From NCBI RefSeq assembly GCF_024494465.1, contig NZ_JAETXM010000004.1, forward strand, positions 1 to 64,000: a stretch of 64,000 bases of DNA, read 5' to 3'. A model generated the notes under the pieces. It was not told where the DNA came from. It saw only the letters and a list, made by a program, of their open reading frames with translations, and did not search any database. Shown piece by piece: positions 17,836 through 26,128 of this stretch; the first letter of the stretch is position 1, and each line of letters starts with the position of its first letter. A program made the position numbers and the translations under genes. Source of the stretch: Bacillus sp. V3B. Its GTDB lineage: Bacteria > Bacillota > Bacilli > Bacillales > Cytobacillaceae.

Positions 17836-17860
17836 AAAAGATGCCTATTTGGCATCTTTT
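17836..17860. terminator. bidirectional hairpin at the end of the HesB-like gene
   Basis: Perfect 10-bp stem AAAAGATGCC / GGCATCTTTT with loop TATTT. On the minus strand it covers the stop codon of the HesB-like gene and ends in T4. Confidence 0.75.
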
Positions 17861-18150
17861 ATGATAAAATTTTGAAGCCATATTTCTTGATCATAAGCAG
17901 AAGGGGTGTAGTCAATTAGTATATTTTTAGTATGGAATAACATTAGACGATCGTAAATAAATGTTATATCTTCTATTTCTAAAACGTTTTCACCTTCTTT
18001 TTGATTAACAGGTGCAAGTGAAAAGCTGGCTTTTCCTCCACCTCCACAACCGATACCTGCCAAATAAATATATATTGCTTGATTATTTTTGTCCTTTGCT
18101 AATAATTTTTTTAATGTTTCCAACGCTACTTCTGTTACCTTAATCTCCAT
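17845..18150 (-). CDS. HesB/IscA-family iron-sulphur-cluster-like protein
   Basis: 101 residues from ATG 18150 (MEIKVTEVALETLKKLLAKD), 8 bp behind GGAGG; the upstream ATG at 18165 is part of that site. The fold pattern is HesB/YadR/IscA-like with the loop YLAGIGCGGGG, but I see only one Cys (in GIGCGG) instead of three, so it more likely belongs to the HesB-like subgroup without cluster-scaffold activity. Its partner upstream on the minus strand is only a membrane-protein tail, so the operon was probably larger. The C-terminus runs into a terminator hairpin. Confidence 0.7.
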   Translation of the reverse strand: MEIKVTEVALETLKKLLAKDKNNQAIYIYLAGIGCGGGGKASFSLAPVNQKEGENVLEIEDITFIYDRLMLFHTKNILIDYTPSAYDQEIWLQNFIIKDAK

Positions 18151-18185
18151 AAATAAACCCTCCATTTATTTTTAAAAATTTAAAC

Positions 18186-18272
18186 TTAAAAAACATAAAA
18201 TACTATTGTTCCCATGATAAAGCCTAAAATGATCGTCAACGGAACACTGTGCAATAAATATTGCTGGGGAAA
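18186..18272 (-). pseudogene. C-terminal tail of a lost membrane protein
   Basis: The minus strand reads PQQYLLHSVPLTIILGFIMG then TIVFYVF and stop, a typical last membrane helix. Nothing of the rest of the gene remains upstream. It sits 21 bp ahead of the HesB-like frame, so the two were probably once an operon. 18273-18680 is AT-rich and I see no gene in it. Confidence 0.4.
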
Positions 18273-18681
18273 AATGTGTATAGTTTTTCAAGTTGAATCC
18301 ACATTTGTGTAGAGATTTAAAAATTATAAATAGTGAGTAATGATAGTTTTTTATACCCTGCGTGGTATATGTTTAATATAAATGAAGTAATATTTTTTGT
18401 CAAATAACTAGTTTATACCAATAAATTATTTTATTTAGGCATTGGGCAAATAACATGGGGCGGTTCTCCTGTTTTACTATTTCTAAGTCGTTTTGAATGA
18501 AATGAGAACATATATTCGAAATGATGGAATCTAGGAAAACATTATGCTATCAGTATAATTTCCTAATAAAATTATTAGTAAAGGATGATCAAGATGGTTA
18601 ATATATCAACAACAACATTACAATGGAGCGGCGTTTTGATGTCGCTGCGGTAAAAGTACTTGATGCTGGGTTGAACTCCTA

Positions 18682-18798
18682 AATGGGTCGAGGGGACAGG
18701 CACTGCGTCCCATTTCAATGGAAACACTCTTTCAATCGTATAAAAAGGATAGAAAACTGGGACAATGCACCTGTCCCTCTGGACCATTCGACCCTTTA
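18682..18798. repeat. MITE-like inverted-repeat element, copy A
   Basis: About 117 bp with nested inverted ends: outer GGGTCGA / TCGACCC and inner GAGGGGACAGGCACTGCGTC against GACAATGCACCTGTCCCTC. Its central part is nearly identical to 19338-19456. No coding capacity. Elements of this GGGACAG/CTGTCCC type are widespread in Bacillus genomes. Confidence 0.7.
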
Positions 18799-18959
18799 AA
18801 CTATGCTTTTGAAGTTCTTCCAAAGTCGTTCTCGCTTAGCACTTTTATTTTAACTTGTGGTAAAATAATCTCGATAGAGAATACCTTTTCCTTAATCGTT
18901 TCGTAGGTTTTTTACCTACTCACAAAAGGATTCTTCATCACTCAAAAGGAGGATAAGTG

Positions 18960-19166
18960 ATGTCTAAATTAAATGAACTGTATTTAAAAGTGTTAGCAGA
19001 CAGCAGCCTGCAAGCCAAATTTTTAGAAATTGTAAAGGATGTAGAAACGGTAGGACATGAAGTGACTGGAGAAAAGTTAGTAGTTTTTGCTAAGGAAGCG
19101 GGCTACGATGTAACGGTTGCTGAAATAGCTGCTTTTTTAAAAAATCTTGCCCCTCAACAAGGCTGA
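18960..19166 (+). CDS. Nif11-like leader RiPP precursor, cut by an in-frame TGA
   Basis: The start is ATG 18960 behind AAAGGAGG (a GTG one codon earlier is possible). The 68 residues (MSKLNELYLKVLADSSLQAK and onward to AEIAAFLKNLAPQQG) have the Nif11 leader pattern: two helices with L..L..D--L..F and G-DVT--EIAAFL. The frame stops at TGA 19164-19166. If the TGA is read through, it continues SSDAELDSIAGG, the standard Nif11 double-glycine end, and a 15-residue core. Either a nonsense mutation inactivated the gene or the codon is recoded. No modifying enzyme or peptidase-transporter gene is adjacent; the azole-peptide enzymes lie 7 kb downstream. MITE-like copies flank it on both sides. Confidence 0.65.
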   Translation: MSKLNELYLKVLADSSLQAKFLEIVKDVETVGHEVTGEKLVVFAKEAGYDVTVAEIAAFLKNLAPQQG

Positions 19167-19253
19167 GAATCATCAGACGCAGAGTTGGACTCGATAGCAG
19201 GTGGAAAATACATGCCATGGTCAAAAATGATTCAGGCAGAATGTAGCAAATAA
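19167..19253 (+). other. out-of-reach end of the Nif11 precursor: GG motif and core
   Basis: Same frame as 18960-19166 after the TGA: ESSDAELDSIAGG, then core KYMPWSKMIQAECSK and TAA at 19251-19253. The core has one Cys, one Trp, and Ser/Lys residues. The frame end lies 10 bp before a strong hairpin, as expected of the true gene end, so the TGA is internal to the original gene. Confidence 0.6.
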
Positions 19254-19262
19254 ATGAAATAA

Positions 19263-19298
19263 GCCGTATATTCGATTAAAAAAATCGTGATATACGGC
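19263..19298 (+). terminator. hairpin after the Nif11 precursor
   Basis: Stem GCCGTATAT-TCGATT / AATCG-TGATATACGGC (19263-19277 with 19283-19298, small bulge). The T-run is weak (CATTTG), so it is a terminator or an mRNA-protecting stem. Confidence 0.55.
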
Positions 19299-19337
19299 CA
19301 TTTGTGATGCGTACCAGAAAGGTGCGCTTATTTTTTA

Positions 19338-19456
19338 TGGATCGAGGGGACAGGTACTGCGTCCCATTTCAATGGAAATACTCTTTCAATCGTAGAAAAA
19401 AGGATAGAAAACTGGGACAATGGACCTGTCCCTCTGGACCATTGAGAGAACCGTCC
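19338..19456. repeat. MITE-like inverted-repeat element, copy B
   Basis: Nearly identical to 18682-18798 over ATCGAGGGGACAGG to CCTGTCCCTCTGGACCATT, and extended by GAGAGAACCGTCCCC. With copy A it brackets the Nif11 precursor. Confidence 0.7.
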
Positions 19457-19548
19457 CCATGTTTCCATGTTTCCCTACTCTGGTACTCCTTGAATGAGCT
19501 TGTGATTATAATAACATAGAGAATGGTGAATGAACTGTTTGACTCCTT

Positions 19549-19848
19549 CTATTTCTTCCGCTTATTAATTTCCTCTGTCACGATAAAAGCAAGGTCATCG
19601 TTTCCGAACAAGGATAATACTCCCAGCAAGGTTTGATCCGCTACCTCACCTGCTTCTTCTTTAGGTACAGTTAAGTCTAACGCTTCTCTCAAAGCTTGGT
19701 TAGCTGGTTGATTGGGGTAAGCGCGCAGGTAGACTTCTTCAGGAAGGAGATCATTATTGACGCACCACTGGGCAAAGATGAGAATCATCATCTTCTCTTC
19801 ACCTTGATAGTTCTCGATGATTTGATCCTGCAACTTTTTTTGATTCAT
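19549..19848 (-). CDS. conserved Bacillus hypothetical protein, 99 residues
   Basis: Starts at ATG behind AAGGAGGATCCAA on the minus strand. Small acidic helical soluble protein (MNQKKLQDQIIENYQGEEKM; LLGVLSLFGNDDLAFIVTEE). I recall close relatives across Bacillaceae without assigned function. It is followed on the minus strand by no other gene and is probably monocistronic. Confidence 0.6.
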   Translation of the reverse strand: MNQKKLQDQIIENYQGEEKMMILIFAQWCVNNDLLPEEVYLRAYPNQPANQALREALDLTVPKEEAGEVADQTLLGVLSLFGNDDLAFIVTEEINKRKK

Positions 19849-19920
19849 TTGGATCCTCCTTAAATCTTAATATAGAAATCCTGCTGTATTAATTATGGGG
19901 TCTGATCCCAAAACCCCCCT

Positions 19921-19965
19921 TGGAACATTTGTATGAAACAAGATTTTTCACAGGGCGCCACTGTG
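19921..19965. repeat. dispersed repeat, degenerate copy
   Basis: TGGAACATTTGTATGAAACA then AGATTTTTCACAGGGCGCCACTG, a shorter match to the 3525 and 36881 elements. A further copy follows at about 20605-20650 (TTTCTATGAAACAAGATATT). Confidence 0.5.
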
Positions 19966-20010
19966 ATCAAAGCTAAGCCCTACAGGAACATACATATGAA
20001 TGTTTCCAAA

Positions 20011-20481
20011 CTATAATCTAGTAAATCCTTCTTCATTCAGATATTCTGCCGCTTCGCCATAAGAGTTGAAAGCTCCATCTAAATTGAGGCCTGCATATAC
20101 ACTCCACATATCCTCTTCATGCACAAGAATCAAGGTCTGATGATCCTGGTTAATCCATTTTTCTTCCTTTTGATCTGCAATCATAGGCGCTTCAGTGGTT
20201 ATTTTTGGAGTTAAAGAGAGAATGGATTTTTGAATAATGGTTCGAAGTTCATCTGCAGAAAAATCACGGATGTTAACCATCCCTTTTTCATTTTTTTTAT
20301 AACCATTTAATTCTGCTCCATATACAAAACCATTCCCATTAGAGTGTAAATGATAGACTACGTTCTTTTTATCTGATGCACTCGCTTCATAATGAAAATT
20401 AATTCTCCCCATAGACACATTTCTTTTCTCCAGTTCTGGAAAAGACTCAATAATCGCTAATTTTTCTTCGAAAGTAAGCAT
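20011..20481 (-). CDS. conserved hypothetical protein, 156 residues
   Basis: Starts at ATG behind TTGGAGG on the minus strand. It has two apparent domains: an N-terminal alpha/beta part (EEKLAIIESFPELEKRNVSM ... VVYHLHSNGNGFVYGAELNG) and a C-terminal part with EDMWSVYAGLNLDGAFNSYG. No signal peptide or membrane helix. The pattern looks like a Bacillus-specific cytosolic family of unknown function. Monocistronic. Confidence 0.6.
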   Translation of the reverse strand: MLTFEEKLAIIESFPELEKRNVSMGRINFHYEASASDKKNVVYHLHSNGNGFVYGAELNGYKKNEKGMVNIRDFSADELRTIIQKSILSLTPKITTEAPMIADQKEEKWINQDHQTLILVHEEDMWSVYAGLNLDGAFNSYGEAAEYLNEEGFTRL

Positions 20482-20901
20482 ACGACCTCCAAGTATTTTA
20501 ATTTAATAATTATATCATACCACCTGTTTTTTCAAAACTTCGTATGGCAGTATTAAGTATTAGGATGATTATCGCTGAGTGTCGGTAATATCGAAAAGAT
20601 TCGTGAAACATTTCTATGAAACAAGATATTTCGAGGTGTCACTGGGACTTTTTCAGGACTTTTTCAAAATAGACGGAGGATAACTTCATCTCACAGTCAT
20701 TGAGACTAGATTCAAAAAAAGAGTAAATGACACTGCCTCCTTTCGAAAGAAGATTTTCTTATTCTAAATATACAGCGTGCTTGTAAAGCATCCATTGATT
20801 CAGCTATGCATATCGCTTCTGAAATGTTGATCTTGGAACATGTCAAGCTACCGTGTCATAACTTGATTAGGTAAAGCAACACTATACTTGGAGGAAAGAG
20901 A

Positions 20902-21156
20902 ATGAACCATCTATATACCTATCGAGCAAACCCGCAAATGACACAAAATGGACCGATGCAAGTTGTTGTCGTAGAGCCTTTCGTATATGAGGCACTTCGT
21001 AGTCTAATAGGAAAAAGAGCCGTCCTTGATACAACACGTGGTTCCGTTAGCGGAACAGTTGTTGATGCTAAAGTTGATCATGTTGTCATCCAAGAACATG
21101 ATTCTATATTTTTTGTTCGTATAAGTGAAATCGTTTGGATCATGCCAGAATCTTAA
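20902..21156 (+). CDS. DUF2642 protein (YuzF-like)
   Basis: 84 residues starting at ATG after TTGGAGGAAAG. The core LIGKRAVLDTTRGSVSGTVV then VDHVVIQEHDSIFFVRISEI is a small beta-barrel typical of DUF2642 (B. subtilis YuzF type), an Sm-like or coat-associated small domain of unknown role. It is followed by a terminator hairpin. Distantly similar to the GerQ core (TVVDAKVDHVVI and HDSIFFV), which would fit a spore-coat role; that is inference. Confidence 0.7.
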   Translation: MNHLYTYRANPQMTQNGPMQVVVVEPFVYEALRSLIGKRAVLDTTRGSVSGTVVDAKVDHVVIQEHDSIFFVRISEIVWIMPES

Positions 21157-21225
21157 AACTAGCTACATCATTAGGGAGAGTAGAAACACATTCCTGTTCG
21201 CTACGGATTTCAATAAGAAACAATG

Positions 21226-21256
21226 GGCTAGCTCATGTTAAATGAGTTGGCCTGTT
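21226..21256 (+). terminator. terminator after the DUF2642 gene
   Basis: Stem GGCTAGCTCAT / ATGAGTTGGCC (two G-T pairs, 5-base loop), then TGTTTGAGTTTT. Confidence 0.65.
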
Positions 21257-21376
21257 TGAGTTTTCCAAATAAATATAAGTTATTTACATTAAATAACAAA
21301 AAAATAACATGCTATTACTAAATTGTTAATGAAATTGATGTAAGAAAATATTCTGTCGAAATGGCGGGAGGCAGTT

Positions 21377-24300
21377 GTGAAGAAAAAAAGGGATATAAGG
21401 ATATTATTCAAGTATTTAATCGCATTTTGTCTCATTCTAGTTCAATTCACCCCAATGGCAACGATGGTGCAAGCGGAGGAAACAGACGAAGGTAGAACTT
21501 CTCCGATACCAGTAGAGCCAACCATTAAAGAGGAAACTCTGGATGAAATTCCAGAAGATCTTGTCGCACCTATGATTGAGCATACACCACTCAGCAGAAG
21601 TCAGGCTTACACCGATATTGTCATGGAAGCCAATATGACAGACGATCTGTCTGTTCCATATGCAACTCTTTACTATAAAAATGAGGGGGATGAAACCTTC
21701 ACTTCATTGGCCATGACCGTGATGCCGGAAAACCCGGCCCATTTTACAGTTACCATTCCTGGTATTGAGGTTGAATCCGATTTGACCTACTATATCGAAG
21801 CCTCCGATGGTAAAAATACAAGCAGGACGGACGAACACGAGATTACCGTATCTCAGCCGAACCTTGATTTTAATAAAATGCCGCATTTGCTTGTAACAGA
21901 AGTGGTGCCTGACACCTCGAATGTCGGCGGTGCTGACGGGTATGAATTCATTGAAATTTATAATAATACCGACCAGCCTATTTCGTTCGAGGATTATAAA
22001 ATTCAATATCGCTATGGTTCAGATCCTGAAACCGATGTGATTTGGGAGTCGGTGCCGGATGATTTTGTCATTCCATCAAAAGGAACGATGGTTTTCTGGA
22101 TTATCAATGATCAAAATGGGGAGAAAACCGTCGCGGATTTTAACAACCATTACAAAGTAAACCTAGTTGAAAATAAGGATATCATCAAAATTTACTCAGC
22201 AGGAATGGCAAACGGTAGTACAAGAGGAATTGTCATTGCAACCAATACGGATATGGAAAGCTCTGTTGCCTATTATAATGAGGAATCTGGAGTCGACGAC
22301 ACGAGTGCCGATAAGGGGATCATCTACAAGTATCCGATAGATGGAACCAATCAAATGGACAAAATAAGTGCAGGCAAAGAAGCGGCAACACCTGGTACTG
22401 TTTTGCAGGTACAGGTTCCAGCCAAAACCGTCCAAATCCCTGAAGATACGACCGCACCAACGATTGAAGATGTAACAGGAAAGACTGAAATCAATCAAAA
22501 GGAAGATTTAATCCTAACAGCCGATGCAAAAGATGATCAGATGGTGAAAACGATTGCGTTATTTTATAAAAATAACGAGCAATCACAATTTAAAAAAGTA
22601 CTCTTGCAGCAAGATTATAATGATTTGCTCTACCATTTTACCGTTTATTCACCGGATTTGATTGCAAAAGAATCAATCGAATATTATTACGAAGCCTCAG
22701 ATGGTAAAAATAAAACCAAGACGGAAACGCATAAAGTCACAATTAAAAGTGATGAGAATTCTGATCCATTGCGACTCAATGTGAAAAATGCAGAATTCCT
22801 TTCAGGAGAAAACATAGTAAAAGCAACATCTACTGTAGTGTCTCCAGAAAAGGTTCAATTGTTTATTGATGAAAAAGAGATGACGGAAGACACCTTCCGT
22901 TCACTTGAAAGTGAAAGCTACTTAGCCTTTGAAGTCAGTGGAGTCAATACTTTTTTCCAAAACGGTGTGACCATGGGGGATGAAGTTCTTCGTATTTTTG
23001 ATGATTGGATCCCGCAATGGAAAACGATCACGGTTCCGATTCAACCTGAAAAGCTAAAAGAAGGAGCCAATATCTTTACGATTCGCTCAGGCGACAAAGC
23101 CACTCCATTTCCAACGGAAAATGGAGAAAACAGGGACGATTACAGCCTACGAAATGTCAGACTCGTGCTCCAAGATGGCACAGTTATCCAAGACCCGAAA
23201 TACAGTGATCCTGAAAAAGTAATTGCCATGAATGATGCTAATACAGCAGTTGATTTTACGATAAACATCCCAGAGGACAAAAGGCTTTCGAAAACCTATA
23301 AATGGAATACCGCCACCGTCGCTGATGGTAAACATACCATTCGTGCGACTGATTCTGTGAATCCTGATGTAACAATAAAAGTACACGTAGATAACACGGC
23401 ACCTGTGATTAAGACGAATATCGAGAAAAATAAAGAATATAAAGGTAAATTCATGATTGAAGTGAAGGCAGGTGATGCTTTAGCGGGTGTGGATTCTACG
23501 CAAGTCAAACTGGATGATGAAGTGATCACCGTACCATATGAAACTTCCTCCTCCCAATTATCACCAGGCAGTCATACATTAACGATTATGGCTGTTGATA
23601 AAATCGGAAACAAAACAGAGGTCGAGGTTCCGTTTTCTGTAGTTGATGAATTACCTAGAAAACCGAAACTCGTTTCACCGCAGGTTGGAGCAGAGGAGCA
23701 AAAACGAACAACTCATTTAAAGGTGAATGTAACCGATCCAACGAATGATGATCTCGACGTTTCGTTCTACAAAGGATTCCAATATAACGCTCTGAACAGT
23801 GATCAGGTAAAAGTATTTAAAAACGCGGTGGACACTGAACCGCCAGAAGAAATGATTCCTGCAGGGGAAACTGCCGTCCTTGTACACGAGGAAATTTCTA
23901 AAATTGCCTCGTCGGATGACGAATACTTAGTGACAGATTCCAACACGCAATTCCCGTATCATCGTTTTGATGTGACGATCGACAGCTCGGTGGATGAATC
24001 GGATATCGTGGAATTATCATGGGAAGGCCACTCATTAGAAGGCAGAAAAGTATCGATGTACGCTTGGAGCCATGAAAAAAATGAGTGGGTCATGCTGGAT
24101 TCAATGATAGCGGGAAAAGAAGATTTTATCCTTAAACAAAATGTTGAAGCAGGAGAATTTATGAAGGACAGTAAAATCAACGTCCTTGTTCAAGATGAAA
24201 TTCCTGTTTCTCCAGATGATTATGATTATACGTTTGTCTGGATGTCGGATACCCAATATTATTCTGAAAGCTTCCCATATGTTTTTGACCGTCAAACACA

Positions 24301-25315
24301 GTGGATTGTTGAAAACGCACAGGCCATGAAGATGAAATATGTTTTCCATACCGGTGATTTGGTGAATGTAAGTGATAAGGAAGAACAATGGAAAAACGCT
24401 TCTCAGTTTATGAAAACTCTAGATGGTGCTAATATTCCGTATGGGGTGTTAGCAGGAAATCATGATGTTGATCATAAAACGTCCGATTATACACAGTTTT
24501 ACCGATTCTTTGGAGAAGATCGTTATAAGGATCGTCCTTATTATAGCGGATCATACAAAAATAACCGCGGACATTATGATTTAATCTCAGCGAACGGCAA
24601 TGATTATATCATGGTCTATATGGGATGGGGAGTGGATGATGAATCCATTGCCTGGATCAATCAAGTGCTGGCTGAACACCCGGACCGGAAAGCTATTTTA
24701 AGCTTCCATGAATACTTACTGTCAACAGGTACGAGACATCCGCTAGGGGATAAAATCTATAATGAAGTCGTCGTTCCAAACAAAAATGTGATCATGGTGT
24801 TAGCAGGGCATTATCACGAAGCGCAAACATTAATCGATTTGATTGATGATAACGGGGATGGAACCCCGGATCGCAAGGTATATCAAATGCTAGCGAATTA
24901 TCAAGCAGGTCCTGAAGGAGGACAAGGTTACATGCGCCTACTCCACTTTGATCAAGATCAAAACCGAATCATTGTAAATACGTACTCACCATACTTGAAC
25001 GATTATAATTATTATGATCCTGACAAGTATCCGAATAAAGATGAGTTTGTCATCAATTTAAACCTTAAACCACAACAAAAAAGAATGGCAACCGACAACT
25101 TTACCGTCAATGTTTACACTGATTCCTTGATCGGAAAGAAAAATAATGTAAAAAGCGGAAAAGACGTACAAGTACGCTGGAACCATTTAGAACCTCACCA
25201 AACGTACGCCTGGTATACCGTAGTCGAAGATGATTATACAGGAAGAACCGTCTCTGACATCTGGACATTCACGACAGGTGATGGGAAAAATAATAGCAAG
25301 AACAAGAAGAAGTAG
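21377..25315 (+). CDS. large secreted metallophosphoesterase with LTD and Ig-like repeats
   Basis: 1312 residues from GTG 21377 behind GGGAGG. A signal peptide (KKKRDIRILFKYLIAFCLIL, cleavage near VQAEE) is followed by an Ig-like segment with bacterial-repeat look (PLSRSQAYTDIVMEANMTDD), a lamin-tail domain (about 168-300: LLVTEVVPDTSN, YEFIEIYNN), further Ig-like domains, and a calcineurin-type phosphoesterase domain (about 950-1220). Its metal motifs are visible: WMSDTQYY, HTGDLVN, AGNHDVDH and GHYHEAQ. The tail is FN3-like and Lys-rich, without LPXTG. It is probably an extracellular nucleotidase or phosphatase used in phosphate or nucleotide scavenging. Flanking genes give no clue. It ends ahead of paired palindromes and a terminator. 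Confidence 0.8.
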   Translation: MKKKRDIRILFKYLIAFCLILVQFTPMATMVQAEETDEGRTSPIPVEPTIKEETLDEIPEDLVAPMIEHTPLSRSQAYTDIVMEANMTDDLSVPYATLYYKNEGDETFTSLAMTVMPENPAHFTVTIPGIEVESDLTYYIEASDGKNTSRTDEHEITVSQPNLDFNKMPHLLVTEVVPDTSNVGGADGYEFIEIYNNTDQPISFEDYKIQYRYGSDPETDVIWESVPDDFVIPSKGTMVFWIINDQNGEKTVADFNNHYKVNLVENKDIIKIYSAGMANGSTRGIVIATNTDMESSVAYYNEESGVDDTSADKGIIYKYPIDGTNQMDKISAGKEAATPGTVLQVQVPAKTVQIPEDTTAPTIEDVTGKTEINQKEDLILTADAKDDQMVKTIALFYKNNEQSQFKKVLLQQDYNDLLYHFTVYSPDLIAKESIEYYYEASDGKNKTKTETHKVTIKSDENSDPLRLNVKNAEFLSGENIVKATSTVVSPEKVQLFIDEKEMTEDTFRSLESESYLAFEVSGVNTFFQNGVTMGDEVLRIFDDWIPQWKTITVPIQPEKLKEGANIFTIRSGDKATPFPTENGENRDDYSLRNVRLVLQDGTVIQDPKYSDPEKVIAMNDANTAVDFTINIPEDKRLSKTYKWNTATVADGKHTIRATDSVNPDVTIKVHVDNTAPVIKTNIEKNKEYKGKFMIEVKAGDALAGVDSTQVKLDDEVITVPYETSSSQLSPGSHTLTIMAVDKIGNKTEVEVPFSVVDELPRKPKLVSPQVGAEEQKRTTHLKVNVTDPTNDDLDVSFYKGFQYNALNSDQVKVFKNAVDTEPPEEMIPAGETAVLVHEEISKIASSDDEYLVTDSNTQFPYHRFDVTIDSSVDESDIVELSWEGHSLEGRKVSMYAWSHEKNEWVMLDSMIAGKEDFILKQNVEAGEFMKDSKINVLVQDEIPVSPDDYDYTFVWMSDTQYYSESFPYVFDRQTQWIVENAQAMKMKYVFHTGDLVNVSDKEEQWKNASQFMKTLDGANIPYGVLAGNHDVDHKTSDYTQFYRFFGEDRYKDRPYYSGSYKNNRGHYDLISANGNDYIMVYMGWGVDDESIAWINQVLAEHPDRKAILSFHEYLLSTGTRHPLGDKIYNEVVVPNKNVIMVLAGHYHEAQTLIDLIDDNGDGTPDRKVYQMLANYQAGPEGGQGYMRLLHFDQDQNRIIVNTYSPYLNDYNYYDPDKYPNKDEFVINLNLKPQQKRMATDNFTVNVYTDSLIGKKNNVKSGKDVQVRWNHLEPHQTYAWYTVVEDDYTGRTVSDIWTFTTGDGKNNSKNKKK

Positions 25316-25352
25316 ATTCTTCTTTCTATAGCCGTATCGTTACAGGAAACGG

Positions 25353-25382
25353 TAAGAATTCTTAAAATGGTAAGAATTCTTA
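25353..25382. promoter_or_regulatory. two copies of the palindrome TAAGAATTCTTA
   Basis: Perfect 12-bp palindromes at 25353-25364 and 25371-25382, centres 18 bp apart, in the context GGTAAGAATTCTTAA. Located between the phosphoesterase stop and its terminator. They could be a tandem operator or a recent duplication; no bound protein is known to me. Confidence 0.4.
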
Positions 25383-25390
25383 ATTGAAAG

Positions 25391-25430
25391 AGGAGAACTG
25401 GTCAAAAGAATGACTGGTTCTCCTTTTTTA
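25391..25430 (+). terminator. terminator after the phosphoesterase gene
   Basis: Stem AGGAGAACTGGTC / GACTGGTTCTCCT (two G-T pairs) with an 8-base loop and a T-run. Confidence 0.85.
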
Positions 25431-25669
25431 CTTCATAGGATAAATCAACTAGTGCTTCCTGTCATGAAGTAAGATTCTGTGGTACCTTCAACGAAATATA
25501 GGCTGGTACATCAGTAACAACCACCTAAAAGGAGTCATATTTTGTTGAAGAGAGTATACACGTAGTATCTGATGGTTTTGTATGCCTAAACCTGACTAAT
25601 TACCTTCGTCTAACTCTCCTATCGGGTGTCGGTTTAACCTGATTATTAAATACAAAAGGAGAAGAGAAA

Positions 25670-25972
25670 ATGTATAATTTTCAAGATGAATTACAAAATT
25701 TAGGAATGGATCATTACCAAGTTGGTGAGTTAATTCCTATGGATCTTCAAAGTCAAGACCCGCGCCAGTTTGGTGATTTTGGTACGTTCGGAGGCCGATG
25801 CGGAGGCGGAGGCCGATGCGGAGGTGGGGGCCGATGCGGAGGTGGAGGCCGATGCGGAGGTGGAGGCCGATGCGGTGGCTTCAGATGTTTTAGTTGCTTT
25901 AACTGTTTTAGCTGCTTTAGCTGCTTTAACTGTTTTAGATGTCATAGCTGTTTCCGCTGTTGGGGAAGTTAA
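25670..25972 (+). CDS. azole-peptide (heterocycloanthracin/sonorensin-type) precursor
   Basis: 100 residues, ATG behind AAAGGAGAAGAG. The leader (residues 1-40: MYNFQDELQNLGMDHYQVGE, LIPMDLQSQDP) matches the heterocycloanthracin-type leader of Bacillus. The core has two blocks: five GRCGGG-type units (Cys 44, 50, 56, 62, 68) and nine (F/H)-(R/S/N)-C tripeptides (Cys 73 to 97, every third residue), ending WGS. That gives 14 Cys plus several Ser as substrates for thiazole/oxazole formation by the YcaO and dehydrogenase enzymes encoded next. The product should be a linear azole-containing bacteriocin. The leader is probably recognised by the ThiF-like protein. A terminator separates it from the enzyme genes, allowing excess precursor mRNA. 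Confidence 0.88.
   Translation: MYNFQDELQNLGMDHYQVGELIPMDLQSQDPRQFGDFGTFGGRCGGGGRCGGGGRCGGGGRCGGGGRCGGFRCFSCFNCFSCFSCFNCFRCHSCFRCWGS
25793..25879 (+). repeat. 18-bp tandem repeat coding GRCGGG
   Basis: Four full units of GGC CGA TGC GGA GGX GGX and one partial unit, differing only in third positions. GC-rich against its AT-rich surroundings. Copy number can probably change by slippage, altering the number of core cysteines. Confidence 0.85.
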
Positions 25973-26004
25973 TCGTTCTTTAAAAAATTTAGTTATTTAA
26001 TGAT

Positions 26005-26049
26005 AAAAAAGTGTCCCTGCATGACTTGTAGCAGGGGCACTACTTTTTT
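26005..26049 (+). terminator. terminator/attenuator between precursor and enzyme genes
   Basis: Stem GTGTCCCTGC / GCAGGGGCAC (26011-26020 with 26031-26040, one G-T pair), flanked by A6 and T6. Partial read-through would set the precursor to enzyme ratio. Confidence 0.85.
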
Positions 26050-26128
26050 GGTTAATCATAAAGGACAAATAAAAGTACATACAATGATAGTGCATAATTC
26101 GTAACGATTAGAAGTAAGGAGGAGCTGA

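Noticed and set aside
18594..18680. A second small RiPP or leader frame upstream of the Nif11 precursor
   Set aside because: Short frames here have no ribosome binding site and no leader-like pattern.
19304..19519. 71-residue frame within MITE-like copy B
   Set aside because: It follows the repeat sequence (also open in copy A in another frame) and has no start signals.
25730..25945. Long minus-strand open frame rich in Ala/Ser/Thr opposite the azole-peptide precursor
   Set aside because: It is a shadow of the Gly/Cys repeat on the other strand; no ribosome binding site and repetitive composition forced by the 18-bp repeat.
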